The notes: generated by a model from the sequence alone, not told the origin. DNA of 64,000 nucleotides from Nitrospira sp. (GCA_029194535.1 JARFXR010000001.1:1062721-1126720); one strand, 5' to 3'. Numbered from the stretch's first letter, positions 49,705 to 59,045 are shown. A program made the numbers and translations.

Positions 49705-51015
49705 GTGGGTAATCTGATTAACGAGGCCCTTTCGATGGGGTGGATGGTCCTGGCCATTCTCGTCGGGCTGCTCATTTACTTCCAGGTCTCCATCCCCGAT
49801 CCCGCGGCAAAGAAGCGGGCGGTATTCAAGACTTTTATCGGCATCGTCGCCGCGTTCTTAATGTTCATCGCGATCGCGAATTACAAGAACAATTTTTACG
49901 GAGAGAATCGGTTGTTGCCGGTCTCCCTCGTCATGATCACGGCGACGACGTTTGTGATGGCTCTGTATTTCACCAATCTTGCTGCGTTGCTGAAGATCGG
50001 TGGATTCATGTTCTTCGTGGCGGCCTTCCTCTCCGGGTACGGAAACTGGTTGCCTCAAGTAGAAGGAGGATTTCCTCCCAAGGAAGAGAAGTTGGACTTT
50101 AGTTCGATGACACCTCAGCAGTTGGCCGACGAGGGCGAGAAGATCATTTTCGGAGGCATCGGTCAGAACAAGGTCCAGGGTGCGATCGGTAAGGGACAAT
50201 GTCCTCTGTGCCATGCATTCCATGCGGGAATGTTGGGTGAACGGGCGCCTAACCTTCTCGGTCTTCCGGAGCGTGCGGGCAAAGAGCGACTTGAAGACCC
50301 GAAGTATTCCAAGGGCAATCCTTCTAAGCGGGAGTATGCGGATAAAGAAGCCTTTCCCGGATCGGGAACAGCGGAGAATGGCCAGGAGTACATTGCCGAG
50401 TCTCATTCATGCCCCAGTTGCTATGTCGTTGCAGGGTACGGTGTGAAGGGAACCAACGACAAAGAGAGCCCGATGCCCAAGATTCACAAGCCACCGATCT
50501 CGCTCTCGCTGCCTGAACTGGCGGCCGTGGATACGTGGTTATATGTCCGTGAAGGACGTGAGTCGCCTTCTTTTGAGGAAATCACCAAGTCCTATGAGAA
50601 GTTCATTCCGGAAGCTGAGCGTCCGAAAATGCAAGAGGACAAGCCGGCGGCCGCAAGCGCGTTATTGGCCGACGGGTCCGAACCGGTAGACCAGATTTTT
50701 GCCAAGGCGCAGTGCGTCGTCTGTCACACGATTCCTGGTATACCCGGTGCCACCGGTACCCAGGGACCCAAGCTTGAAGAGGGGACGAACGCACCGACCA
50801 GAATCAAAGATCCTGGCTACAAGGGCGCCGCGCACAGCACTCCCGAGTACATCATGGAATCGATCGTCGAGCCCAGCACCTACGTGGTGAAGGGATTCCC
50901 GGACAACCTGATGCCGAAGGTTTTCGGCCAGAAGCTCAGCGCGGGGGCGCTGAAGAAGATTGTCGACTACCTGTCGCAGGTGAAGGCGGGAGCACCGCCA
51001 CCCAAGATTTCCTAA
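49705..51015 (+). CDS. membrane-bound diheme c-type cytochrome (oxidase 2 operon)
   Basis: 436 residues from GTG 49705 behind AGGAGG. The N-terminal ~110 residues form three or four membrane helices (GWMVLAILVGLLIYF; TFIGIVAAFLMFIAI; VMITATTFVMALYF; IGGFMFFVAAFLSGYG). Two cytochrome c domains follow with CPLCH (Cys166, Cys169, His170) and CVVCH (Cys337, Cys340, His341); Met in SPMPKIH and LMPKVFG are likely distal ligands. A third Cys pair, CPSCY at 236-240, sits where the second domain has EPSTY, beside the Met loop, so it is not a heme site but may be a disulfide or other metal site. Likely electron-delivery subunit for oxidase 2. Confidence 0.88.
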   Translation: MGNLINEALSMGWMVLAILVGLLIYFQVSIPDPAAKKRAVFKTFIGIVAAFLMFIAIANYKNNFYGENRLLPVSLVMITATTFVMALYFTNLAALLKIGGFMFFVAAFLSGYGNWLPQVEGGFPPKEEKLDFSSMTPQQLADEGEKIIFGGIGQNKVQGAIGKGQCPLCHAFHAGMLGERAPNLLGLPERAGKERLEDPKYSKGNPSKREYADKEAFPGSGTAENGQEYIAESHSCPSCYVVAGYGVKGTNDKESPMPKIHKPPISLSLPELAAVDTWLYVREGRESPSFEEITKSYEKFIPEAERPKMQEDKPAAASALLADGSEPVDQIFAKAQCVVCHTIPGIPGATGTQGPKLEEGTNAPTRIKDPGYKGAAHSTPEYIMESIVEPSTYVVKGFPDNLMPKVFGQKLSAGALKKIVDYLSQVKAGAPPPKIS

Positions 51016-51057
51016 TTGTTGCGGTTTATCGTTCGAAGACTAAGAGGGAGTTAACCC

Positions 51058-52095
51058 ATGAAAGCTTTGATGTCCGTCGGTGCGCTGGTTGGGGTCATCG
51101 GACTCCTCCTGCTGGTCGGGATGATTTTCGACGTCGTCCCGTCGAACACCGTGCGCTTGGTTGAGGGCTATATGCCCATGCAGATGATCACGGAGTTGGC
51201 GATCTTCGTGGGCAGCTTCGCGGGACTCAGTTATATGCTCAGTGCGATGGGGATGGGCATCCCGCGGTTCTGGCAGGGAATCGCCTTCTGGGCGTTTATT
51301 TTGCTGTATCTGAAGTTCCGAGTCTATCCGCCCATTCCGTTCAGCGTGAGGGCCATGTACGGGACCGTGTCGCTCGTGGCGGTGTTCATGTGGATGTCGT
51401 CGAACGAGGAGGACTGGAAGAAATTCAAACAGCCGATCATGAACGTGATGGATGCGCAGACGGGTATGAACAAGCTGTTGCGCTATGCCTATCTGATTCT
51501 GTTGCCGATCCTGATAGGCGGATTTTCCTACAATGCCATGGTGCCAAAATCCGAAGAGCCGATCGAGCTTCGGACTGTGCATCCGGCTCCTCCGGCCAGC
51601 ACCAAGGTGCACGGGAAGACGTATGTACTGCAGACCTCTCAGAATCCCTACCGAGTGAATCCTGAAGGCAAGTACGATCAGGAATATACCAATGCCAACA
51701 TCGTGGAACAGGGTATGGGCCGGCTCATGAAGCCGAACGCCAATCCTTGGGACCAGAACGCGCAAGGCTACCTCAAGTATGTCCGCGAGGGTGGAGAAAT
51801 CTTCTTCCAAAATTGTCACTTCTGTCACGGGGATAATCTGAACGGCCGCGGGCTTCATGCCTTTGCCTTCAACCCAATTCCGGCCAATTTCACAGATCCG
51901 GGCACCATTGCCCAGCTCCAGGAGACCTTCATTTTCTGGCGTGTATCAAAAGGCGGAATCGGGTTGCCGAACGAAGGCTTCCCCTGGGCATCCGTCATGC
52001 CGCCCTGGGAGCAGCACCTGACCGTCGACGAAATTTGGAAGGTCATTCTCTTCGAATATTGGCATACCGGTTACTATCCCCGTACGTGGGACTAA
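51058..52095 (+). CDS. membrane-bound monoheme c-type cytochrome (oxidase 2 operon)
   Basis: 345 residues behind GAGGGAG. The N-terminal half has about five membrane helices (LMSVGALVGVIGLLLLVGMI; LAIFVGSFAGLSYMLSAM; GIAFWAFILLYL; VSLVAVFMWM; LLPILIGGFSYNAM). The periplasmic half holds one heme site, CHFCHGD (Cys253, Cys256, His257), followed by a class I cytochrome fold with MPPWEQHL as the probable Met loop. Sits between the two diheme genes in the operon; a second electron entry point or structural subunit of the same complex. Confidence 0.85.
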   Translation: MKALMSVGALVGVIGLLLLVGMIFDVVPSNTVRLVEGYMPMQMITELAIFVGSFAGLSYMLSAMGMGIPRFWQGIAFWAFILLYLKFRVYPPIPFSVRAMYGTVSLVAVFMWMSSNEEDWKKFKQPIMNVMDAQTGMNKLLRYAYLILLPILIGGFSYNAMVPKSEEPIELRTVHPAPPASTKVHGKTYVLQTSQNPYRVNPEGKYDQEYTNANIVEQGMGRLMKPNANPWDQNAQGYLKYVREGGEIFFQNCHFCHGDNLNGRGLHAFAFNPIPANFTDPGTIAQLQETFIFWRVSKGGIGLPNEGFPWASVMPPWEQHLTVDEIWKVILFEYWHTGYYPRTWD

Positions 52096-52144
52096 TAGGC
52101 CGAAGGCTTTTTCGATAACCTGGACTTAGATGAAGAGGATAAAC

Positions 52145-53920
52145 ATGAGAAAGAGTGCAAGTCAGAAGCTAGGAGTGGCTGCCGCTGCCGCCTTCGGCAT
52201 CATCCTGACTTCCGGGCAGATCGGCATTCCGGTAGTCGGGGCCGAAGGGCTACCGGAGGGATTCAAGAAGGGGGACCTCGCCCCAGAACCCTCCGCCGAG
52301 ATGATCGAAGCGGGAAAGCGGGTCTACTTTACAAAGTGTGTGTGGTGTCACGGAGTCGATGGAGCGGGTGATGGCCCTGGTGCAGACCGTCTGTGGCCTC
52401 GTCCTCGCAATTTCAATCAAGGCACCTTTAAGATTCGTCACACGGCGAGCGGCGAGCTCCCCTTGTTCGACGCAAAGAAGCCCATAGCAGGTCAAAACGA
52501 TTTGTTTGAGACCGTCACGCACGGCCTCCCCGGTTCGGCCATGCCCTCGTGGGAAGGTATCCTCACCGAGGAACAGCGACTTCAGGTGCTCTCCTTCGTC
52601 ACAACTCAACTCGTAAAGGATCGGAAGTTCACGGACAAACAGTCGGAGACGCAGACGATCCTACAGCTCACTGAGCTGAAGGCCAAACCGGCGAACGCAG
52701 AGAGCGTGAAGCGTGGCTCCGAGCTGGTTGTCGAAAGGAAGTGCATTGAATGTCACGGAACGGAAGGACGAGGTGACGGAAACGCGTTCAATCTGAAAGA
52801 CGACTGGGGCTTTTCCATTCAGCCTGCGGACTGGCACAAGTGTTGGAACTTCCGCGGCAGCCGGCAGGATCCCTACAACGTGAAGAACATTTTCCGAACT
52901 TTCTCTACCGGAGTGAACGGGACTCCGATGCCGTCATTCGCGGATAACACCACGGTCGATGAGCGGTGGGACATTGCGAATTTTGTGAATTCGTTATGTG
53001 AGCGGGATGCCGAAGGCAATCCGCTCCCGATCGATCCTCTGACCGACAAGCCGAAGATCAATTTCGTTGTGCCTGCTAATCTCGTCGAAGGGGAGATTCC
53101 GGCCGATCTTGAGAATGAAGCGTGGCAGAAGGCCCCTCGCCGGTATGTCGCGATGGGTGGACAGATCACCCACAAGCCTCGGAACTTCGTCAATCGGATC
53201 GACGATATTTGGGTGCGGGCTCTGTACAACGATAAGTCACTCGTGTATTTGCTGGAGTGGGACGATCGGACCAAGAGCGTTGCGGAAGGCAAGCTGCCTT
53301 GGGCTCCCACGCAGGTGAACATCGATGTTAAGGAGCAGGATCCCAAAACTGGTGAGGAAGGGTCTATTGCAGCCAATCAGAATAACTACAAAGTGTACAA
53401 CGATGCCATCGCGATTGAGCATCCGGTGAAGTGGAAGGAGCTGCCAGCTCCGATCAAGCCGCGCTACCTGTTCGGGACGAACGACCAGTTCCCGGTCGAT
53501 ATCGTCAAGTGGGAAGCGGATGGGTCTATCCGAGCGTTCAAGGGAACGGGGTGGGACAAGGATTTTGAAGAGCGCGATACCTATGAGGAAAGTCTTAAGG
53601 TCCTCAAGGCTGAGTGGAAAAATGGTCGGTGGTACGTCATGATCCAACGTCCCCTGGGTAATAAGAAGGATCAGGACTACGATGAGGATACGTTCTTTGA
53701 GGTCGGCCAATATGTTCCCACGGTGTTTTTTGCCTGGGACGGACACAATGGGGATGCAGGACGTAAGATGGCCGTCTCGGCTTTCTTCTATACGTTCCTG
53801 AATCCTCCGATTCCGCGAGAGACCTATATCTATCCAGCCGTTATTGCGTTTGGAATCGTACTGCTGGAAGGGTGGGTGATGACGCGGCGGGCAAACAAGA
53901 GGAAAGGGAAGACCCTCTAA
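52145..53920 (+). CDS. diheme cytochrome c with ethylbenzene-dehydrogenase-like heme domain
   Basis: 591 residues from ATG 52145 (an ATG at 52130 is in frame, but GAGG falls correctly for 52145). Signal peptide to about residue 35; two cytochrome c domains with CVWCH (Cys65, Cys68, His69) and CIECH (Cys200, Cys203, His204); from about 300 to 555 a beta-sandwich of the EB_dh/DMSO-reductase heme-b-binding type (NAWQKAPRRYVAMGG, LVYLLEWDDRTKS, WYVMIQRPLG, VFFAWDGHNGDAG); and a final membrane helix (PAVIAFGIVLLEGWV). The heme domain type is that of NxrC, the subunit passing electrons from nitrite oxidoreductase. Here the domain is fused to two hemes c, so a tri-heme relay is likely. Last gene of the operon. 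Confidence 0.87.
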   Translation: MRKSASQKLGVAAAAAFGIILTSGQIGIPVVGAEGLPEGFKKGDLAPEPSAEMIEAGKRVYFTKCVWCHGVDGAGDGPGADRLWPRPRNFNQGTFKIRHTASGELPLFDAKKPIAGQNDLFETVTHGLPGSAMPSWEGILTEEQRLQVLSFVTTQLVKDRKFTDKQSETQTILQLTELKAKPANAESVKRGSELVVERKCIECHGTEGRGDGNAFNLKDDWGFSIQPADWHKCWNFRGSRQDPYNVKNIFRTFSTGVNGTPMPSFADNTTVDERWDIANFVNSLCERDAEGNPLPIDPLTDKPKINFVVPANLVEGEIPADLENEAWQKAPRRYVAMGGQITHKPRNFVNRIDDIWVRALYNDKSLVYLLEWDDRTKSVAEGKLPWAPTQVNIDVKEQDPKTGEEGSIAANQNNYKVYNDAIAIEHPVKWKELPAPIKPRYLFGTNDQFPVDIVKWEADGSIRAFKGTGWDKDFEERDTYEESLKVLKAEWKNGRWYVMIQRPLGNKKDQDYDEDTFFEVGQYVPTVFFAWDGHNGDAGRKMAVSAFFYTFLNPPIPRETYIYPAVIAFGIVLLEGWVMTRRANKRKGKTL

Positions 53921-53943
53921 TCGCTGGAGAGAGGTCAACGTTT

Positions 53944-53980
53944 AGAGGGGGTGGGGAGACCCACCCCCTCTTTGTTTTTT
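53944..53980 (+). terminator. strong terminator of the oxidase 2 operon
   Basis: A perfect 12-bp GC-rich stem (53944-53955 with 53960-53971), loop GAGA, then TTGTTTTTT. About 25 bases after the stop codon; marks the end of the redox block. Confidence 0.92.
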
Positions 53981-54001
53981 AGCCTGCCGAGATGACCTCC
54001 T

Positions 54002-54631
54002 ATGATCACCGATGTCGCTGGTATCCTGCTCGCCGGCGGAATAAGCCGGAGAATGGGAGAAGACAAGCGGTTTATCGAGATCGGTACACGCACCCTGCTG
54101 GAGCGAAGCCTCGACATCCTCCGTTCGGTCTTTCAGGACGTCATGATCGTGATTGCGCAAGACAGTCCCGAGCTTCGGTCCATCGTTCCAGTCGCCCGTG
54201 ATCTCGTGGCTGATTGCGGGAGTCTCGGGGGACTTTACACGGGATTGAGACATGCCCGAACGAGCCGGGTTTTCGTGGTCGCTTGCGACATGCCCTTTTT
54301 TAATCAGGAGACCGTCCGATACTTTGTCGATCTCAAGAGCGAGGCGGACATCGTGATGGCGAATCTGCACAATGGGCGGCATCCCATGCACGCGCTGTAC
54401 GGGCGGCGGTGCCTGCCGGTCATGGAATCCATGATGGCAGCGAGAAACCTGCGGATTCACAGACTGCTCGAACATCCCGAGCTGAAACCCCATACAGTCA
54501 CCTCGGAGGACTTGAAGTTGATCGACCCCGACGGGCGAGCGTTCCTAAACATCAACACGCCGGCCGATCTTGAATTGGCCAGGTCGATCTTCGCGGCCGA
54601 CCGACTTCGGAATCGTCCTGGCCAACCGTGA
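54002..54631 (+). CDS. mobA: MobA, molybdenum cofactor guanylyltransferase
   Basis: 209 residues from ATG 54002. N-terminal nucleotidyl-transferase signature GILLAGGISRRMGEDKRF binds GTP; VIAQDSPELR and VVACDMPFFNQETV (metal-binding Asp) follow. MobA attaches GMP to Mo-molybdopterin, giving the bis-MGD form used by enzymes such as nitrate reductase and nitrite oxidoreductase. moeA and mobB are 40 kb upstream. The stop overlaps the next gene by four bases. Confidence 0.92.
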   Translation: MITDVAGILLAGGISRRMGEDKRFIEIGTRTLLERSLDILRSVFQDVMIVIAQDSPELRSIVPVARDLVADCGSLGGLYTGLRHARTSRVFVVACDMPFFNQETVRYFVDLKSEADIVMANLHNGRHPMHALYGRRCLPVMESMMAARNLRIHRLLEHPELKPHTVTSEDLKLIDPDGRAFLNINTPADLELARSIFAADRLRNRPGQP

Positions 54632-55665
54632 TACGAAGCGTCGTCATGATTCATCCCGGAGCCTTGGGGGACGTGCTGCTCGCCTTGCCTGCCATCGGCT
54701 TCCTCCGCAGAAAATTCCCCGGTCATGAATTCTTGCTCTGTGCCAACGATGAGATCGGGGAGTTGCTGAGAGATTGTGGTGTCATCGATGGATGGATGTC
54801 GGCACGGGGATTCCGCTTCGGCCAGTTGTTCGGCGGCTCCGTCGAGGCGGGAAGCGAGATCTGGGGTTGGTTGAGGAGATGCGATCTGGCCGTCGCCTGG
54901 GTCGGCGATGAAGGAGGGATCCTGGAAGGAGTTCTCAGGAGATACGTACAGGGAAACGTCACGGTCTGCTCGCCCTTTTCCGATGTACTGTCTTCGGCCC
55001 ATCAGAGCGATCGATTTCTGGAAGCGTTGGGTGAAGCGTCGAAAGAGTATTCGCGGCCTGGTGCGCTGCAGTTACCTCACCGTCTCCTCGAACTTGGGCG
55101 CGCACGGTTTCGCGAGGCTGGCATAGATCCCGATCGAGAAATCATTCTGCTCCATCCCGGAAGCGGAAGTCCGTTGAAATGCGCCAAGCCGGAGATACTT
55201 GCCGAGGTGATTGACAGTCTGAGACAGGAGGGATGGAGCCTTGCCTTGCTGGAGGGACCGGCCGATCACATACCGGTCGTCGAAGTGATGCGCCTCCTGA
55301 AGGAACGAGTCATGATAGTGCGGGATCTGAGTCTGGGATCGCTCGCCGGTGTGCTGGCGGCGACCGATCTCCTCGTGGGACATGATTCCGGAGTCAGCCA
55401 TCTGTCGGCATCGCTCGGAGTGGAAACTATAGCCCTCTTCGGTCCCACCATGACGGAACGATGGTCCCCCCTCGGGAGTCATGTGACCGCTGTGAGGGCC
55501 GATGCCTGTCGATGTCGTGCTTGGGACGCAGTCAGCCGCTGTGTCGAACGACCGTGTCTGGGCATCTCGCCGCGTACCCTATTGGATATCTGCCGGCAGC
55601 GGCTGGCTCGCCGCAACCCCTCGAAAATCCTCACGAAGCGCCTTGTCTCCGAACAGGTCGTGTGA
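54628..55665 (+). CDS. family 9 glycosyltransferase (heptosyltransferase-like)
   Basis: 345 residues from GTG 54628, which overlaps the mobA stop (GTGA). The N-terminal MIHPGALGDVLLALPAI is the GT9 signature, with FLRRKFPGHEF next; the C-terminal domain has IILLHPGSGSPLKCA, then LVGHDSGVSHLSASLGV and ALFGPT, the usual donor-binding blocks. Enzymes of this family add ADP-heptose to lipopolysaccharide core. The Cys-rich tail (ADACRCRAWDAVSRC) is unusual. Confidence 0.88.
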   Translation: MIRSVVMIHPGALGDVLLALPAIGFLRRKFPGHEFLLCANDEIGELLRDCGVIDGWMSARGFRFGQLFGGSVEAGSEIWGWLRRCDLAVAWVGDEGGILEGVLRRYVQGNVTVCSPFSDVLSSAHQSDRFLEALGEASKEYSRPGALQLPHRLLELGRARFREAGIDPDREIILLHPGSGSPLKCAKPEILAEVIDSLRQEGWSLALLEGPADHIPVVEVMRLLKERVMIVRDLSLGSLAGVLAATDLLVGHDSGVSHLSASLGVETIALFGPTMTERWSPLGSHVTAVRADACRCRAWDAVSRCVERPCLGISPRTLLDICRQRLARRNPSKILTKRLVSEQVV

Positions 55666-55718
55666 TAGAGTGACAGGCTAATTTTCTCTTTCAATGCTAA
55701 GGACTTAGGAGCGATTGG

Positions 55719-57473
55719 GTGTCTCAGGGTGTGGTGCTGCACAAAGTCACCAGCGCGTTGCTTGGCGCTCTGAACGGAGCGAAGAAAAAAGGGCTGCTGA
55801 GGACGGAATCCTGGCCTGTTCTAAGCCTGGACGCGCCCAAGCGTCCGGAGTGGGGGGATCTCGCTTCGACCGTGGCCATGTCGCTCGCCTCCTCTGAACA
55901 ACGAAGCCCGCACGATATCGCCCGGATCATTGTCGAAGAATTGGCGCAGGACGACCGATTATTCGATCGTGTCGAAATCGTCCAGCCGGGTTTTCTCAAC
56001 CTCACGGTGAAGCCGGCCGTTTGGCAGGAAGTGTTACGCGAGATTGAAGCTCAGGGTGACGGCTATGGGCGAAGCAATTCAGGCGGCAGGCGACGAATCC
56101 TCATCGAATTTGTAAGCGCGAATCCGACCGGTCCCTTGCACGTCGGACATGGTCGTGGAGCGGCGGTTGGGCAAGCCGTTGCCAATCTGCTGGACGCCGT
56201 CGGATACGATGTCGTCAGCGAATACTACATCAACGATGCGGGTCGTCAGACAAAACTCCTGGGCGAATCGGTCTATGCCCGCTATCAAGAATTGAGCGGC
56301 CGTCCGGCGGACTTCCCGGTCGACGGGTATCACGGTGCCTATATCACCGCCGTGGCGGAGCGACTGCGGCAGCGCCGGGAGTCCTCCGACGAAAGTCAGG
56401 GGGGCGACGATCTAGGAGAGCGATGCCGCCGCTTCGCTCTCGATGACCTGCTGAGTGTGATTCGACACGATCTGCTTGCGTTCGGTATCGAATTCCAGTC
56501 GTGGTTCAGTGAGGCATCTCTCCTGTCCTCCAATGCCGTCGAACGGGTGTTGGATGACCTGAAGTCTCGACAACTGTTGTTCGAGCAGGACGGAGCCTGG
56601 TGGTTTCGATCCTCTCGATTTGGAGACGAGAAGGACCGCGTCGTCAAGAAACAAGACGGAGAGTATACCTATCTTGCATCCGACATCGCCTATCATTGGG
56701 ACAAGCTGCAGCGAGGATATGATTTGTTGATCGATGTGTGGGGGGCGGACCACCATGGGTACATTTCCCGCATGCAGGCCGTGATGCAAGCCTACGGGCA
56801 TCCGAAAGAGCGACTCCAAGTCGTTCTCGTGCAGCTCGTCAAGCTTCTGCGCGGCGACGTGGAAGTGAAGATGTCGAAGCGCACCGGTGAGTTCATCACC
56901 CTTCGGGATGTCATCGATGAAGTGGGAACCGATGCGGCGAAGTTCTATTTCCTCATGCGGGATTCCAAGACGCATCTCGATTTCGACCTGGAACTGGCCA
57001 AGCAACGGTCAGCCGAGAATCCCGTCTACTATGTACAATACGCTCATGCCAGAATCTCCAGCCTCTGGCGGGTATCCAAGGCGCGCGGCATCGATCGCCC
57101 CCTGCCGGGCCGGACCGACTTGGGAGTGTTGACCGACCCGGATGAACTTGCATTGATCCGCAAGCTCTCGGCATTTCCTTCCGTCGTTCACGCCAGTGCC
57201 CTGTCGTACGAACCCCATCGGCTCACCTATTATTTGCAGCAGCTGGCGGGCCTGCTTCACGGATTCTATAACAAGCATCGGATTCTTCCACCGGCTGCCG
57301 ACAAAGAGGCTGTGGACGGCGATTCCGTGGCCGTGACGTCAGAAAAAGAAACGCAACGGGAGCTCGTCGACTCCGAACGGACGGCCGCGCGCCTGGCCTT
57401 GATGGCGGGCGTACAGCAAGTGCTCCGGAACGGCCTGTCGCTGCTTGGAATCTCCGCGCCGGACCATATGTAA
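55719..57473 (+). CDS. argS: ArgS, arginyl-tRNA synthetase
   Basis: 584 residues from GTG 55719. Class I synthetase charging tRNA-Arg. The N-terminal Add-1 domain is followed by FVSANPTGPLHVGHGRGA (HIGH motif, here HVGH), then the connective region and VKMSKRTGEFITL (KMSKS-type loop), and a C-terminal helical anticodon domain with the final MAGVQQVLRNGLSLLGI. All parts present and in order; a housekeeping gene in normal form. Confidence 0.96.
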   Translation: MSQGVVLHKVTSALLGALNGAKKKGLLRTESWPVLSLDAPKRPEWGDLASTVAMSLASSEQRSPHDIARIIVEELAQDDRLFDRVEIVQPGFLNLTVKPAVWQEVLREIEAQGDGYGRSNSGGRRRILIEFVSANPTGPLHVGHGRGAAVGQAVANLLDAVGYDVVSEYYINDAGRQTKLLGESVYARYQELSGRPADFPVDGYHGAYITAVAERLRQRRESSDESQGGDDLGERCRRFALDDLLSVIRHDLLAFGIEFQSWFSEASLLSSNAVERVLDDLKSRQLLFEQDGAWWFRSSRFGDEKDRVVKKQDGEYTYLASDIAYHWDKLQRGYDLLIDVWGADHHGYISRMQAVMQAYGHPKERLQVVLVQLVKLLRGDVEVKMSKRTGEFITLRDVIDEVGTDAAKFYFLMRDSKTHLDFDLELAKQRSAENPVYYVQYAHARISSLWRVSKARGIDRPLPGRTDLGVLTDPDELALIRKLSAFPSVVHASALSYEPHRLTYYLQQLAGLLHGFYNKHRILPPAADKEAVDGDSVAVTSEKETQRELVDSERTAARLALMAGVQQVLRNGLSLLGISAPDHM

Positions 57474-57496
57474 CTGAGAGTCAGGCCGGCAACAGC

Positions 57497-58690
57497 ATGG
57501 AATTCACACTGATTCGGACAGCTCAGAGCGGGTTTGCAAGGTTGGGTGTGCTGACGACTCCCCATGCCCGAATCGAGACGCCTGCCTTCATGCCTGTCGG
57601 TACATTGGGGCCGGTCAAGGGGATCGATCCTCAAGAACTGCGGCAACTGGGCTTTCAATTGTTTCTGAACAACGCCTACCATCTGTACCTGCGGCCCGGA
57701 CACAAGGTGATTTCGGATCTCGGCGGCTTGCACCGGTTCACCGGCTGGCCAGGAGCCATTCTAACCGACAGCGGTGGTTTTCAGATCTTCAGCTTGGCCG
57801 GGCTGTGCCGGATCACGGACGAGGGCGTGACTTTTCGATCGCACCTGGACGGATCGACGCATGGCATCACTCCGGAATCCGCCATTGAAATTCAAGAGGA
57901 TCTTGGGGCCGACATCATCATGGCCTTCGATCAGTGTGTGGCGTTGCCCGCTGACCGAGACACCTTGACGGACTCGGTGCGGCGAACCACGCTGTGGGCC
58001 GGACGATGTCAGAACAGCCGACGGAGAACGGACCAGGCCCTCTTCGGCATCATCCAAGGGGGGCTGGATTCCGAGCTTCGCCGGAAGTCCGCGCGTGAGA
58101 TTGTCGCACTCGATTTCGACGGCTATGCCATCGGAGGGCTGTCCGTCGGTGAACCCAAAGAAGAGATGTATCGGATGTTGGACATATCGGCTCCCGAGCT
58201 TCCCTCCGGGAAGCCTCGCTACTTGATGGGAGTCGGCATGCCGGAAAATCTCATCGAAGGGGTGGCGCGTGGTATCGATCTGTTCGATTGCGTCATTCCG
58301 TCTCGTCATGGGAGGACCGGATGGCTGTTCACCGAGTTCGGGCGCGTATCCATCAAGCAAGCCAGATACGCGCGGGATGAGCGGCCGATCGATTCCGACT
58401 GCGCCTGTCCGGTCTGCGCACGATATTCGCGCGCCTATCTGCATCATTTGTACAACGTCAAAGAGATGTTGGCCTCGCGTCTCAATACGATGCACAACCT
58501 CTGGTATTTTTCCGATTTCATGCGCCGGATGCGCGCGTCCATCGCCAATGGAACGTTCAGGGATTTTCGGGACACGTTTTACCGTATGCGGGCAGAGGCC
58601 CCCTCGGAATTCGTCGGCGCGACGGAGGCCAACGGCGGCCACGAGGCCGGGAGGGCTCGGCGCAGAGAGGAGCAGACTCGTTTATGTTGA
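57497..58690 (+). CDS. tgt: Tgt, queuine tRNA-ribosyltransferase
   Basis: 397 residues. Exchanges guanine 34 for a queuosine precursor in GUN-anticodon tRNAs. LGPVKGIDPQEL near the start, then LTDSGGFQIFSL and GVTFRSHLDGS, the base-binding MAFDQC and GIIQGGLDSELR, the catalytic region GGLSVGEPKEEM and the zinc site CACPVC with the later His (LHHLYNVKE). The 3' end overlaps yajC by seven bases, as in many bacteria. Confidence 0.96.
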   Translation: MEFTLIRTAQSGFARLGVLTTPHARIETPAFMPVGTLGPVKGIDPQELRQLGFQLFLNNAYHLYLRPGHKVISDLGGLHRFTGWPGAILTDSGGFQIFSLAGLCRITDEGVTFRSHLDGSTHGITPESAIEIQEDLGADIIMAFDQCVALPADRDTLTDSVRRTTLWAGRCQNSRRRTDQALFGIIQGGLDSELRRKSAREIVALDFDGYAIGGLSVGEPKEEMYRMLDISAPELPSGKPRYLMGVGMPENLIEGVARGIDLFDCVIPSRHGRTGWLFTEFGRVSIKQARYARDERPIDSDCACPVCARYSRAYLHHLYNVKEMLASRLNTMHNLWYFSDFMRRMRASIANGTFRDFRDTFYRMRAEAPSEFVGATEANGGHEAGRARRREEQTRLC

Positions 58691-59016
58691 TGGCATCCGT
58701 TGCATGGGCTCAAGGGACTGCCGGAGGGGGGAGCGGCGCGAGCACCATCTTGTCGCTCGTTCCGTTCGTGTTGGTGTTTGTCATCTTTTATTTCCTGCTG
58801 GTGTTGCCGCAGCAGAAAAAACAGAAGCAGCAACGAGCCATGTTGGAAGCCCTGAAGAAAGGCGACCGGGTCATCACGTCCTCCGGCGTCTGGGGGGTTG
58901 TGGCGAATCTGAGCAAGGAGACGGTGACACTGCAAATTGCCGACAACACCAAGGTCAAGATTCAGCGGGAACACATTGCGCGGCTGCGCGCCGATGATGA
59001 CGAGAAAGAGTCGTAG
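58684..59016 (+). CDS. yajC: YajC, preprotein translocase accessory subunit
   Basis: 110 residues. One membrane helix (SLVPFVLVFVIFYFLLVLP) then the YajC signature QQKKQKQQRAMLEALKKGDRV and ITSSGVWGVVANL. YajC joins the SecD-SecF complex. Standard order tgt-yajC-secD-secF. Confidence 0.94.
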   Translation: MLMASVAWAQGTAGGGSGASTILSLVPFVLVFVIFYFLLVLPQQKKQKQQRAMLEALKKGDRVITSSGVWGVVANLSKETVTLQIADNTKVKIQREHIARLRADDDEKES

Positions 59017-59045
59017 GCTCAAGCATCAAGGGGACAAGAGACACG

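Noticed and set aside
50410-50424. CPSCY as a third heme c site in the diheme cytochrome
   Set aside because: There is no His after the second Cys, and the segment aligns with EPSTY of the second domain next to the Met loop, not with a heme-attachment helix.
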